DNA of 64,000 bases from CAVUCH01 sp963697705 (GCA_963697705.1 CAVOPA010000017.1:2046001-2110000), one strand, 5' to 3'; shown: positions 9,901 to 19,379, numbered from the stretch's first letter. Notes: generated from the sequence alone by a model not told the origin. A program made the numbers and translations.

Positions 9901-10097
9901 TCGGCGGCCGCGGGGACGACGAGGCGAAGCTGCGCACGGCGGAACACGAGATTCGCCAGTTGCAGACGTCCTGGACCCAGGTTGGCTTCGTCCCGGAGGC
10001 GCAGGCGCGTCCGCTCGCGCTGCGCTTCCAGCGCGCCTGCCAGCGGTTCTTCGATCAGCGGGAACAGCGGCGGCGCGCCTTGGCCGGGCGGCCGTAG
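6981..10097 (+). CDS. DUF349 repeat protein
   Basis: A long (1038-residue) cytoplasmic, charged, mostly helical protein. The first ~220 residues contain HEAT-like segments (VRRAAVSRLG, VRDEAAGVLL). The rest carries several DUF349 repeats; the clearest have EEWK or AEWK, then a W, then RF and DRFF, near residues 583, 659 and 736. An Ala/Pro/Gly-rich linker follows at 790-870, and a last repeat sits at the C-terminus (TSWTQVGF, CQRFFDQ). DUF349 proteins are linked to ribosome or stress functions in some bacteria, but no function is shown here. The start is the ATG of MGLLDRF; the longer frame upstream is repeat DNA. Confidence 0.85.
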   Translation: MGLLDRFKTQPRWKHADPMIRALGVQDLQDDEQDVLVSLARTDPDPRVRRAAVSRLGNVAVLTDVVRRETDAQVRDEAAGVLLDIALGAYEADEPASLAAVEGLTALPPLDAQKQLVLVAKTARRDTVSRRALDRLSDDARPLGTTARRAESAETRMAALARLTDPQELLATALKSDYKDVALGALERIPDPQNWRTIAARGKNPAVQRRARTLLRGLEEQEAAAAEAEAKRLAETGERRRAQRDLCRDVESLVAPSDWHEAATKLAAAEARWGRIGADADPELARRFGAAVAAVTEGLARHEGERAAGEQRAAERAREMAAREDLRARVAALPAAEVAAALLGIQADWQALPPLTGGDDPALIARFEAACRAAEARAREAEMVEEQLQRLETLCAEAEGVAADPELLKRPDGRGQWKRLRDEWRANGEPLQADERVAPLAARFAAAEQSVHAREHEAREAKAREDRDALARAVHAADAAERIAATPDATLKTLDRVLRDARESLGRLEHLPHSPDRDLVRQRLEQARTALGPRVQELRDADEWQRWANASVQEQLIGKAEALRAVEDPADAARQLRDLQEEWKKVAAGPRDQGQVLWRRFKTAIDEVRGRTDAFFETQAQARAENLQRKLALCERAEALAGSSDWIATADAIKALQAEWKTIGPGPRKDEQAAWERFRTACDRFFTRRHEDLAERKHAWADNLAKKEALCARAETLAESSDWEGAAAELKRLQAEWKTIGPVRKNKSEVVWHRFRAACDRFFERYKQRHILDLNLRLAAREALIAEAVALGAPSHPGPDATSVRAQHAQVATANTDAAEPSGSATAEGDGTASDAHAGDDSIGGQPEAPASEAHAATQADAAPPGSPAPVAAADRVAAVRSLRTRWANAPVLPRDVLAPLAQRFEAALSAAVGADPDAVRGTEFDVSANLRRLQDLVARAEKLAGPEPARGDAASPASILAMQLREALAANTIGGRGDDEAKLRTAEHEIRQLQTSWTQVGFVPEAQARPLALRFQRACQRFFDQREQRRRALAGRP

Positions 10098-10099
10098 GG

Positions 10100-10165
10100 C
10101 GGCTCGGATGTGGGATCGGATGCTGGCTGGATGCCGGGTCCGGATGCCGGATGCGGTTACGGGAT
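10100..10165. repeat. Short heptad tract (CCGGATG units)
   Basis: GGATGCC/CCGGATG units with a seven-base period follow the DUF349 stop codon. G-rich strand is plus. Confidence 0.75.
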
Positions 10166-10372
10166 CCACGCCCGCAGGGCGACTGATGCAGGACATCGAC
10201 CGCTCTACTGCGCCGGCAGCGCGCCGCGGTATAGTGTCCGGCTTCAGCCGGACTGAGGTGATCGGCTCCACTCCGGTCTCGCGTTCGGCCCGCTGACACG
10301 TTCATTGCGGAGACCTCTGGTCTGCGGGCCGGAGCCTCCGTCTCGGCACGGCGCGTGCACCCGAGTGCACGC

Positions 10373-11212
10373 ATGGCAGAGAGCGTTCCCACCACACCCG
10401 CGCCGCCGCGCGACACCGAGCCTATCTACAAGCGTCCCGCTGACTACGATCTGGAGCACGAAGGCGACGACGAAGACATCGGCTTCTATCGGCGGCTGGT
10501 GCAGCGGCTGCGGCCGCGCCGCGTGCTGGAGCTCGCGTGCGGCAGCGGGCGTGTGACGCTACCGCTCGCGGGGTTGGCGGCGGCACAAGGTTTCGAGATC
10601 GTCGGCGTGGAGCTCGCGGAGGAGATGCTGGCGGCAGCGGCGGAGAAGCGGAACCTCGCGCCGCCGGCGGTGCAGCGCGTCCTCACGCTCACGCACGGAG
10701 ACATGCGCACGTGGCGCACCGACGAGCTCTTCGATCTCGTCATCACGCCCTGTTCATCGCTGTGCCATTTGCTCACGCTGCCCGACCGCCTCGCGGCCTG
10801 GCGCACGGCGTGGCTCGCGCTGTCGCCCGGGGGACGGTTCGTGGCCGACATCGCGATGCCCAACCTCGCCGTCTACGCAGACTCGTGCCAGACGCCGCCT
10901 CGCGCGCTCGTCGAGATCGATCTCGACACGTCGCCCCCGGACGGCAGCGCGCGGCTCGTGCGCTACAAGACGACGCGCTACCTGCCGCACGAGCAGCGCG
11001 CCCAGGTGCGCTTCCTGTACGACCGCTTCACGCAGGAGGATGCGGTCGACCGCTACGTGAGCGATTTCGAAAGCCACGTCTACTTTCCCTGCGAGCTGCA
11101 GCTCCTGTTCCTCCACACGGGCTTCGAAGTCGAAGAGATGTTCGGCAGCTACTTCGATCGTCCCCTCCGGCCCACATCCCGCGAGATGCTCGTCGTCGGC
11201 CGCCGCCCCTAG
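10373..11212 (+). CDS. Class I SAM-dependent methyltransferase
   Basis: A 279-residue cytoplasmic methyltransferase. Motif I is VLELACGSGRVTLPLA (near residue 50), followed by the acidic end of strand 2 (IVGVELAEEML), motif II/III around GDMRTW and FDLVITPCSSL, and the post-motif region LSPGGRFVADIAMP. The C-terminal half resembles generic Methyltransf_25 proteins; the substrate is unknown. ATG at 10373 is preferred to a GTG at 10355; neither has a clear Shine-Dalgarno. The next gene follows after about 60 bases. Confidence 0.8.
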   Translation: MAESVPTTPAPPRDTEPIYKRPADYDLEHEGDDEDIGFYRRLVQRLRPRRVLELACGSGRVTLPLAGLAAAQGFEIVGVELAEEMLAAAAEKRNLAPPAVQRVLTLTHGDMRTWRTDELFDLVITPCSSLCHLLTLPDRLAAWRTAWLALSPGGRFVADIAMPNLAVYADSCQTPPRALVEIDLDTSPPDGSARLVRYKTTRYLPHEQRAQVRFLYDRFTQEDAVDRYVSDFESHVYFPCELQLLFLHTGFEVEEMFGSYFDRPLRPTSREMLVVGRRP

Positions 11213-11274
11213 GACACCCGCTCGCCAATCACGTGGCAGTTGTCTTGAAGGGAGCGAGATCAAGAGGTGCAATC

Positions 11275-11742
11275 ATGAGGAATCGAGCCATTTCGTTTGT
11301 CGTCATCACCATGGCCGCGCTCCTGGGTGGGGCATCCCCCAGCTTCGCGCAGGGCATCGGCATCGGCGTACGCGCAGGCGCGAGCGTCGACCCCGATCAG
11401 TTCTACCTGGGCGCGCACGTGGAAACGGGGGCAATCGTCAATCGCGTGCACCTCAGGCCGAATCTCGAGATTGGATTTGGCGACGATGTGACGCTGGTGG
11501 CCGTGAACATCGAGGCGGTCTACCGCTTCCCGCTGCACCAGAGCCCGTGGACCGTCTACGGCGGGGGAGGGCCGGCCATCAACTACTACAACTTCGACGA
11601 GGACCGCGACTCCGACACCAGGGGCGGCTTCAACTTCGTGGGCGGGCTCCAGCACGACAAGGGGCTGTTCTTCGAAGTGAAGATCGGGGCGTGGGACAGC
11701 CCCGACCTCAAGTTCGGCGTGGGTTACGTCTTCGGACGGTAG
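11275..11742 (+). CDS. Small outer-membrane beta-barrel-like secreted protein
   Basis: A 155-residue protein with a signal peptide (residues 1-24, cleavage after SFAQ). Alternating strands follow (GIGVRAGASV, LRPNLEIGF, VAVNIEAVYRF, WTVYGGGGPAINYY), and it ends in FGVGYVFGR. Gly/aromatic strands and a C-terminal strand are typical of OmpA/OmpW-type small barrels. GAGG lies seven to eight bases before the ATG. The function is unknown. Confidence 0.75.
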   Translation: MRNRAISFVVITMAALLGGASPSFAQGIGIGVRAGASVDPDQFYLGAHVETGAIVNRVHLRPNLEIGFGDDVTLVAVNIEAVYRFPLHQSPWTVYGGGGPAINYYNFDEDRDSDTRGGFNFVGGLQHDKGLFFEVKIGAWDSPDLKFGVGYVFGR

Positions 11743-11749
11743 GAGACGG

Positions 11750-11945
11750 GGAGGGCTAAAGGCCAAACGCTGAGGGCCACTGGGCCTGGATGCAGAATGT
11801 CGGATGCCGGATGTAGCCAAACCGGCCGACATCCTACATCCGTCATCCTGCATTTTCATGCGGGGTGCCTTGTTTTCATCGCGCTGCTAGCTGCTGCCCT
11901 TAGCCTTTAGCCCTCAGCCCTCAGCCCTCAGCCCTCAGCCCTTGG
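11750..11945. repeat. Heptad tracts between convergent genes
   Basis: GGCTAAA/GCTGAGG units follow the barrel gene, then a short GGATGCC tract, then CCCTCAG/CCTTTAG units (11897-11941) lead to the ahcY stop. As at 2253, each gene's coding strand is G-rich past its stop codon. Confidence 0.85.
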
Positions 11946-11947
11946 CC

Positions 11948-13448
<1,501 letters not shown>

Positions 13449-13467
13449 GGGCTGATCTCCTCTGGCT

Positions 13468-14535
13468 TCAGGCTCCGGGCTCCAGGCCCCGGGCCACGTT
13501 GCTGACTTCACGCCGGCTCGAGCCGGCCTCCACGGGCTCACACCGTTGCGGCGTGTCCCCAGGTTCGATGGTGCTCACGGCGTTGCCGGAGTGCGTCGCT
13601 CGACGGGCGATGGCTACGAACAGGGCCGGACCCTTCGCGCGTGGGTCGGCCGGCAACGTGTGCAGGTGCACGGCGCCGAAGCCGGCGGTCTCGAGCTGTT
13701 CCGAGAGCTGCGCCTCGGAAATCCCGAGCCGCACGTGGCCCATCTGCTGCCGATAAGACTCGCGGTCGTGCGGCAGCATGTCGGAGACGAGCAGGCGCCC
13801 GCCAGGCTTGAGCACCCGTGCGGCCTCGCGCAGCACGCGTGCCGGCTGCGGCAGGTACGGCAGCACGAGCATCAGCGTGGCGGCGTCGAGCGTCTCGTTG
13901 TCGATCGGCAGGTCCTCGAGGTCGCCCCGCCGCAGCTCCACGTTGGCGTGCGCATGCAGCCGCCGTTTCGCCGACTGCAGCATCGCCGCGGAGTTGTCGA
14001 CGGCAATGACGCGCGCGACAAACGGCGCCAGCGCCGCTGCGACCGCGCCAGTGCCGGCGCCGAGATCGCCGACGACCCAGCGATCGTCCACCAACCCGAG
14101 CAGCGCCTGCAGGTGGAAGATCGGGCCGAACAGCTCCTCGCGGAGGCGGTCCCACTGTCCGGCGGACGACGAGAAGAACTCCTGCGACTTGGTGCGGCGC
14201 TCGGCCAGCACGCCTTGCAGCCGGTGATGATCCTGCGTCGCGCGACGCGACCCGCCCACCTGCTCGCGCACGAGCAGCCAGAGCCGCCGAGTGGGCGCGT
14301 CCAACTGCTCCCGGCTCATCGTGTACAACCGGCTCGTTCCTTCCGCGCGCGAGGTGATCCATCCCGCGTCGGCCAGGGCCTTGAGATGGCGGCTCACGGT
14401 GGACTGCGGCAGCTGCAACACGCCGCAGAGCTCGGTGACCGTCAGCTCGTGCGCCTCGAGCAGCAGCAGCAGCCGGTTGCGGGTGGCGTCCGCGAGTGCG
14501 GAGAGATGATCGAGAATCGGCGCGCGTTCAGTCAA
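13468..14535 (-). CDS. ArsR-family regulator fused to a SAM methyltransferase domain
   Basis: A two-domain protein of about 355 residues. Residues 1-90 are an ArsR winged helix (LADATRNRLLLLL, LPQSTVSRHLKAL, GTSRLYTMS). Residues 140-300 are a class I methyltransferase (VGDLGAGTGAVAAAL, VDNSAAMLQ, LKPGGRLLVSDML). It is the gene just upstream of ahcY. ArsR-type SahR repressors are known to control the methyl cycle, so a SAH- or SAM-sensing regulator is a good inference. The start is probably TTG 14535, without a convincing Shine-Dalgarno. The last ~15 codons run into a heptad tract (GGCTCCA units). Confidence 0.82.
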   Translation of the reverse strand: MTERAPILDHLSALADATRNRLLLLLEAHELTVTELCGVLQLPQSTVSRHLKALADAGWITSRAEGTSRLYTMSREQLDAPTRRLWLLVREQVGGSRRATQDHHRLQGVLAERRTKSQEFFSSSAGQWDRLREELFGPIFHLQALLGLVDDRWVVGDLGAGTGAVAAALAPFVARVIAVDNSAAMLQSAKRRLHAHANVELRRGDLEDLPIDNETLDAATLMLVLPYLPQPARVLREAARVLKPGGRLLVSDMLPHDRESYRQQMGHVRLGISEAQLSEQLETAGFGAVHLHTLPADPRAKGPALFVAIARRATHSGNAVSTIEPGDTPQRCEPVEAGSSRREVSNVARGLEPGA

Positions 14536-14589
14536 TCCGTAAATCCGGATGGAAGGGTACAGCGAAGAGGCCCGCGATGTCAAGCGGCG

Positions 14590-14815
14590 CGGCGGCTCGC
14601 GGTTGGCGGCTGGCGGCGGGCGGCGGCGACGGGCGACTGGGGGCTGGAGGCTGGGCTGGGGGCTGGAGCTCAGGTCACACTGTCGAGTCCAGACGTCAGC
14701 CAATCGAGTCCGGCAGGCAGCTGCACGAATCCACGGCACCCGCGCTTCGCACCGGCCCTCGCCTACGTCCCCAGCCGCCAGCCTCCAGCCCCCAGCCTCC
14801 AGCCCCGCTTTGGCA
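14590..14815. repeat. Heptad inverted pair (GGCTGGA / CCTCCAG)
   Basis: The G-rich arm at 14593-14672 (GGCTGGC, GGCGGGC, GGCTGGA units) and C-rich arm at 14772-14812 (CCAGCCT, CCAGCCC units) flank about 100 unrelated bases. The right arm ends about 25 bases before the truncated PNPOx gene begins to look like its family. Confidence 0.85.
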
Positions 14816-14837
14816 GCCGCCTTGCGAACAGGGCGGC

Positions 14838-15194
14838 GGGTGCTGTGGTTCTTCACGGGGCAAAGCACCGATAAGACGATCGAGATCGACCGCGAGGCGG
14901 AGGTCAACGTCGCCTACGCCAATCCGGACGACCAGGCGTATGTGTCGGTATCAGGCCGCGCGCGGATCCTGGACGATCGGGCGAAGGCCCGGGAGCTGTG
15001 GAATCCGTTCTACAAGGCCTGGTTTCCGCGAGGTGTGGACGACCCCGACCTGCGGCTGATTCGGGTCGACGTCACCGGCGCCGAGTCATTGGGACTCGTC
15101 ATCGAGCGCGATGGTGCACCTGATTGGCTTTGCCAAAGCCGTCGTGACCGGCCAGCGCTACGAGCCCGGCGAGAACGCGTCGGTGCGGATGTAG
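14838..15194 (+). pseudogene. Remnant of a pyridoxamine-phosphate-oxidase-like general stress protein
   Basis: Family-like sequence starts abruptly at LWFFTGQSTDKTIEI and continues through NVAYANPDDQAYVSVSG and LWNPFYKAWFPRGVDDP. The N-terminal ~50 residues of the family are absent; heptad repeats occupy their place. Near 15087 one extra base shifts the frame; the next frame reads SSSSAMVHLIGFAK and VTGQRYEPGEN to a stop at 15192. Family: general-stress-protein-26-like PNPOx fold, flavin binding likely in the ancestor. No start codon with a Shine-Dalgarno is present, so this is probably dead. Confidence 0.75.
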
Positions 15195-15199
15195 GAGCA

Positions 15200-15327
15200 A
15201 GAGTTGGAGGCTTTGGGCTGGAGGCTGGAGGCTGGGGCAGGGCGGCAGGGGCACGCCGGCCGCCCTCCACTCGGGGCGCGACACAGCGAGACACGCTCCA
15301 GCCGCCAGCCCCCAGCCCAGCCTATGG
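15200..15327. repeat. Heptad inverted pair (GGCTGGA)
   Basis: G-rich arm at 15205-15242 and C-rich arm at 15298-15325 lie between the PNPOx remnant and the nucleoside kinase gene. Confidence 0.85.
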
Positions 15328-15388
15328 CGCGCGAGCAGGACGACGACACGTTCCCGCCCAGCGCCACTTTGGTAACATCGATCGACCC

Positions 15389-17155
15389 GTGACCCACAGC
15401 GACCGACACCCCGTGCCCGCACCACCGATCGCTGCCGGATCGCCGGAGATCCACCTGGTGCCGCCGCGCCGCACCGTGCATGCGCGGTTTGGCGACGGCC
15501 GCGTCTATGAAGCCCCGGTGGGCACGCGCCTGGGCGACATCCTGACGGTCGCGTATCCCGAAGGCGATTCGCCCGCCGTGGCCATCGTCGCCGCGATCGT
15601 CGACGGTCGCCTGCGCGAGCTGCAGACACCACTCGTCAGCGATGCCGATGTGACGCCCGTGCTGGTCACCGACCCGGATGGCGCGCGCATCTATCGCCGA
15701 TCGCTCTCGTTCCTGCTGGTGACGGCGGCCGCCGAGGTGTTTCCCGAGGCGGGGGTCATGATCGAGCACTCCGCACCGACGGTCGGCGGCTACTTCTGCT
15801 CGGTGCGTGGCCGCGCGCCGTTCTCGCGCGATGATCTGCGCGCGCTCGAAGTGCGGATGCGCGAGATCGTGGCGGCCGACCACGCGATCGACAAGTCAAT
15901 CGTGCCGGTCAGCGAGGCGACGCAGCTGTTCTCCGATCGCGGTGAGCTCGACAAAGCCCGCCTGCTGGCGCACCGGAGACGCGACACGCTCGTGCTGTAC
16001 GCGCTGCGCGGCCGGCGCGATTACTTCCAAGGCTACATGGTGCCGTCCACCGGGTGCCTGCGCGGGTTTGGCCTGGAGTGGTTCCCGGCGGGCTTTCTCC
16101 TGTGCTTCCCGCACCAGGCCAGACCCCTCGAAGTGGCGCACGTCGAACCGTATCCGAAGCTGTTCGAGATGTTCGAGGAGGCTGCCGGGTGGCTGGACAA
16201 GCTCGGGATCCGCAATGCCGGTTCGCTGAACGACGCCATCCAGGAGGGCCGTCTTCCTGAAATCTCGCTCGTCGCCGAAGCGCTGCACGAGGCGCGCATC
16301 GCGAAGATCGCGTCGGAGATCGCGGCAGCGGGCGACCGCATTCGCGTCGTGCTCGTGGCCGGTCCGTCTTCATCCGGCAAGACGACTTTCTCCAAGCGCC
16401 TCGCGGTGCAGCTGCTCGCGAACGGCCGCCACCCGTTCCCGCTGGCGCTCGACGACTACTTCGTCGACCGCGAGAACACGCCGCGAGACGAGAACGGCGA
16501 GGTCGATTTCGAGGCGCTGCACGCGCTCGACGTGCACCTGTTCAACGAGCACCTGCTCTCGCTGATGTCCGGGCACACGACGACGCTGCCGCGCTACTCG
16601 TTCGTGCTCGGACGCCGCGAGGCGGGCCAGACGGTGACCCTCACACGCGACCACGTGATCATCGTCGAGGGCATCCACGGCCTCAATCCGGCGCTCGTGC
16701 CGGACCTGCCGCGGGAAGCCGTGTATCGCGTGTACGTCTCGGCGCTGACGCAGCTGAACCTGGATCGACACAATCGCGTCAGCACCGCCGATTCCCGGCT
16801 GGTGCGGCGCATCGTCCGCGACGCCGCCTCGCGCGGCTACACCGCCGCGGAGACCATCCGCCGCTGGCCGTCGGTCCAGCGCGGCGAGAAGCAGCACATC
16901 TTCCCGTATCAGGAACACAGCGACGCCATCTTCAACTCGTCGCTCGTTCACGAGCTCGCCGTCCTGCGCTCCGCCGCGGAGCCGCTGCTGCTGCAGGTGC
17001 GGAGCGAGGACCCGGAATACGTGGAGGCGAATCGGCTGCTCTCGTTTCTCCAGTGGTTCCGCCCGGCGCCAGCCGACCCGGTCCCCGACAACTCCATCCT
17101 CCGTGAGTTCATCGGCAACTCGATTCTCGAAAATTTCGTGTTGTGGACGCGGTAG
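15389..17155 (+). CDS. TGS-domain nucleoside (uridine-like) kinase
   Basis: A 588-residue fusion known from several phyla. An N-terminal TGS domain (HARFGDGRVYEAPVGTRL) is followed by a ThrRS/AlaRS-like second domain (residues 100-210) and a C-terminal P-loop nucleoside kinase of the uridine kinase/phosphoribulokinase family. The Walker A is AGPSSSGKTTFSKRL near residue 324, then DDYFVDRE (substrate Asp) and VIIVEGIHGLNP (Walker B region). It probably phosphorylates a nucleoside or related sugar; the exact substrate is unknown. GTG at 15389 is the best start; TAACAT ten bases upstream could be a -10 box of a nearly leaderless mRNA. Confidence 0.85.
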   Translation: MTHSDRHPVPAPPIAAGSPEIHLVPPRRTVHARFGDGRVYEAPVGTRLGDILTVAYPEGDSPAVAIVAAIVDGRLRELQTPLVSDADVTPVLVTDPDGARIYRRSLSFLLVTAAAEVFPEAGVMIEHSAPTVGGYFCSVRGRAPFSRDDLRALEVRMREIVAADHAIDKSIVPVSEATQLFSDRGELDKARLLAHRRRDTLVLYALRGRRDYFQGYMVPSTGCLRGFGLEWFPAGFLLCFPHQARPLEVAHVEPYPKLFEMFEEAAGWLDKLGIRNAGSLNDAIQEGRLPEISLVAEALHEARIAKIASEIAAAGDRIRVVLVAGPSSSGKTTFSKRLAVQLLANGRHPFPLALDDYFVDRENTPRDENGEVDFEALHALDVHLFNEHLLSLMSGHTTTLPRYSFVLGRREAGQTVTLTRDHVIIVEGIHGLNPALVPDLPREAVYRVYVSALTQLNLDRHNRVSTADSRLVRRIVRDAASRGYTAAETIRRWPSVQRGEKQHIFPYQEHSDAIFNSSLVHELAVLRSAAEPLLLQVRSEDPEYVEANRLLSFLQWFRPAPADPVPDNSILREFIGNSILENFVLWTR

Positions 17156-17234
17156 ATCGTCGCGGCTGAGTCGCGCGGCTACAAGGGGCTTCGTGCGGCA
17201 ACCGGATATTCTCAACGCGCTAAAACCCGCGATT

Positions 17235-17336
17235 CACTTGTGTAGTCATGTGGGGCAGGCCTTCAGGCCTGCTTGCGAGCGCGATTTGCAGGGCTGAAGC
17301 CCTGCCCCACGTGACTGATGGGTGACAACACAAGTG
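17235..17336. repeat. 102-bp palindromic MITE/REP-like element, copy 1
   Basis: Bounded by CACTTGTG (17235) and CACAAGTG (17329), an 8-bp terminal inverted repeat. Inside are two perfect hairpins, GCAGGCCT-TC-AGGCCTGC and GCAGGGCT-GA-AGCCCTGC. A second copy lies inverted at 62631. It is non-coding, between the kinase and Smr genes. Confidence 0.85.
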
Positions 17337-17450
17337 AGTGCCCCACGTGTCTGCGACACACCTTGTGGCATGAAACGGACGCTTGTAGTTCTCGAGGTCT
17401 CCGGCCACAAGATGTCGTGGGCGCGAGCCCGTTTCTTGGAGCACCGGAGT

Positions 17451-17915
17451 TTAGAGATGCACGATGGTGACTCCCGGATTCGTCGGGTGAGGGCGGACGT
17501 GTCGCACGGCGCCGATTGCCTCGAGCGCGCGGCGGACGGCGTCACGCACGCGGCCCGTGCCGATGCCGTGGACGATTTCGAGGGTGTCGGCGCCTTCCAT
17601 CACTGCCCGGCTGACGAAGTCGGCGACGGCGGTACGCGCCTGCTCGACGGTCATGCCGTGCAGGTCGATGGAGCGGAGGACGCGCGGCTCGCTCGACGCG
17701 GGCGGTTCGAGAACTGCTCTCGTGTCGTGCGACGCGTGTGTTTTCGGGCGCTTGCGCTTCACTCCGTGGGTCTCGGCGGCACGGAGCTCGGGCTCCCGGC
17801 AGGTCATCGTCAGCGTCCCCACGCGCACTCGGTAGACGTTGCCGCGCACGTCTATCACGCGCCCGCGGCGATTGATCGCGATGACGATGACGTCCGAGTC
17901 CGGGGGGAAGGACAT
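17451..17915 (-). CDS. Stand-alone KOW-like + Smr domain protein
   Basis: A protein of about 154 residues that looks like the C-terminal tail of MutS2 without its ATPase. A KOW-like N-terminal part (RRGRVIDVRGNVYRVRVG) is followed by a basic linker and a C-terminal Smr domain with LHGMTVEQA and the catalytic-loop motif HGIGTGRVRDAVR. Smr domains are nucleases or nucleic-acid binders. No MutS-type sequence is found upstream on this strand. The start is ATG 17915; a GTG at 17927 is possible. Confidence 0.75.
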   Translation of the reverse strand: MSFPPDSDVIVIAINRRGRVIDVRGNVYRVRVGTLTMTCREPELRAAETHGVKRKRPKTHASHDTRAVLEPPASSEPRVLRSIDLHGMTVEQARTAVADFVSRAVMEGADTLEIVHGIGTGRVRDAVRRALEAIGAVRHVRPHPTNPGVTIVHL

Positions 17916-18168
17916 GGTGCGGAACACGCCGACTGCAGGCCACTAGGCGGCGTGGCCGGCAGGCCTGGACGGGCCTGGGCCGTCACCGCGACAGCGGTCG
18001 GCCCGCCGACGCGAAGCACGGCGACACGACGGCGTCGTCCACGGACACGTGGGCGGATCGCAGGCCCGCCTGCAGACGGGCCTCGCGGCACGGCGCGGAA
18101 AGCCGCCGGACGTCGACTAGCGCCCAAGCCGACTCGCAGGTGCCGACCTTGACAGCCTGCAGCCTGGC

Positions 18169-18897
18169 TTACAGCGGCCTGACCTTGATGTTGCGGAAGC
18201 ACACGCCGTAGCCGTGGTCCTGCAGCAGCAGGTGCGCCTTGATGTGCTTGTCGAAGTCGGGGATGTCCTTGAATTTGCTGTCGGCGATCTTCGCGCGGAG
18301 GGCGTCGGTGTCGAGCTCGTACTCGAGCACCTTGGCGCCGTTCAGCCAGTGCTCGACGTGGTTACCCTTCACGAGCACGCGACCCGTATTGAAGCTGGGC
18401 GTCGGCCGGGGCTTCGCGCCCGGGGCGGCGAGGACGTCGTAGAACGCGGCGGTCTGCCGGCGTCCCTCGCGCAGCCCGGCATCCGGATGGGCACCGTCGA
18501 TCACCTGGTATTCGTGGCCGATCGCCGACTCGTGTTTCTCGGTCACGAAATACTTGACGCCGCTGTTCCCGCCCTTGCCGATGCGCCAGTCCCACGACAG
18601 CTCGAAGTCGTCGAACTCCCGGGTCGTGATGATGTCGCGCTGTCCCTGCGTGTCGGTGCCCTCGCCCGCGGGGAGCGCAAGGCAGCCGTCTTCGACCTTC
18701 CACCGCAAAGCGGTCATGTCAGGCTTCTTGTAGCCGCGCCACAGGTCGGTGGAGTTGCCGTCGAAGAGCAGGATCCACCCGGCGCTCTTCTCGGCTGGCG
18801 TGAGCGTGTTGACCGCCCCCGGCGACTGGGCAGCGGGCGAAACGGCGAAGAGTGCAACGAGGACGAGGACTGTGAGCGTCCGAGTGGTGATCGTCAT
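18169..18897 (-). CDS. DUF1080 (3-keto-glycoside hydrolase-like) secreted protein
   Basis: A 242-residue exported protein: signal peptide at residues 1-24 (cleavage near PAAQ), then a DUF1080/concanavalin-like domain with GWILLFDGNSTDLWRGY, DFELSWDWRIGKGGNSGVKY, GHEYQVIDGAH and a C-terminal FRNIKVRPL strand. The family acts on 3-keto-glycosides or similar sugars in some bacteria; that activity is inferred. The ATG at 18897 directly precedes the signal peptide. Confidence 0.85.
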   Translation of the reverse strand: MTITTRTLTVLVLVALFAVSPAAQSPGAVNTLTPAEKSAGWILLFDGNSTDLWRGYKKPDMTALRWKVEDGCLALPAGEGTDTQGQRDIITTREFDDFELSWDWRIGKGGNSGVKYFVTEKHESAIGHEYQVIDGAHPDAGLREGRRQTAAFYDVLAAPGAKPRPTPSFNTGRVLVKGNHVEHWLNGAKVLEYELDTDALRAKIADSKFKDIPDFDKHIKAHLLLQDHGYGVCFRNIKVRPL

Positions 18898-18942
18898 GCC
18901 GACGAAGTTATCACACGGATGTGGATGTAAGACGTTGCCGAC

Positions 18943-19042
18943 CGAAGCCCCTTGTAGCGGCCCGACTCTGTCGGGCCGTCGGCTACAGCAGCAACGATCC
19001 GTGTCCGTGTAAGCGTCGCCACGGCCGGACAGAGTCCGGCCG
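18943..19042. repeat. REP-like twin hairpins
   Basis: Two strong hairpins lie about 45 bases apart: GGCCCGAC-TCT-GTCGGGCC (18959) and GGCCGGAC-AGA-GTCCGGCC (19023). The left flank GCCCCTTGTAGC is also found inverted at 17178-17191. Non-coding, between divergent genes. Confidence 0.7.
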
Positions 19043-19121
19043 CTGCACGGGGCACTGCGCAGCGTACGGGCAAACACGCTCGCCGCAGCCGCCGCGCGGG
19101 CCGTCGTACAATCGCCGAAGG

Positions 19122-19361
19122 ATGACGCTAGAGGAACGCGCCGGGTTCGTGCAGATATTGGCGGCGCACGCGCGCACGGTCGAGGTGTGCCGCGCGTGCG
19201 CCGAGACAACCCGCGACCTGGCCGCCGAGGTCAAACGCGGTGGCGTGCCGGAGCGCGACCACCTCGCCGCGACGATCACCGAGGCCGAAGACGTGTTGAA
19301 CGATCTGCGGGCGGTGAGCGCTGAGATCGAGCGCCTCCAGGCGGCGTTCGGTGGTCGGTGA
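19122..19361 (+). CDS. Small protein of unknown function (79 aa)
   Basis: An acidic, helical 79-residue protein with two Cys (VCRACAETT) and no signal or membrane segment. Third-position GC bias looks coding. TACAAT lies nine bases upstream of the ATG and may be a -10 box giving a very short leader; no good Shine-Dalgarno. The aconitase-family gene follows after 18 bases, so the two are probably co-transcribed. No family recognised. Confidence 0.5.
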   Translation: MTLEERAGFVQILAAHARTVEVCRACAETTRDLAAEVKRGGVPERDHLAATITEAEDVLNDLRAVSAEIERLQAAFGGR

Positions 19362-19379
19362 GCGGCGGGCACCACTCCC

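Noticed and set aside
13449..13467. SAH or SAM riboswitch before ahcY
   Set aside because: The space to the upstream gene is only 19 bases, and no SAM/SAH riboswitch-like structure was recognised before the ArsR-methyltransferase gene either.
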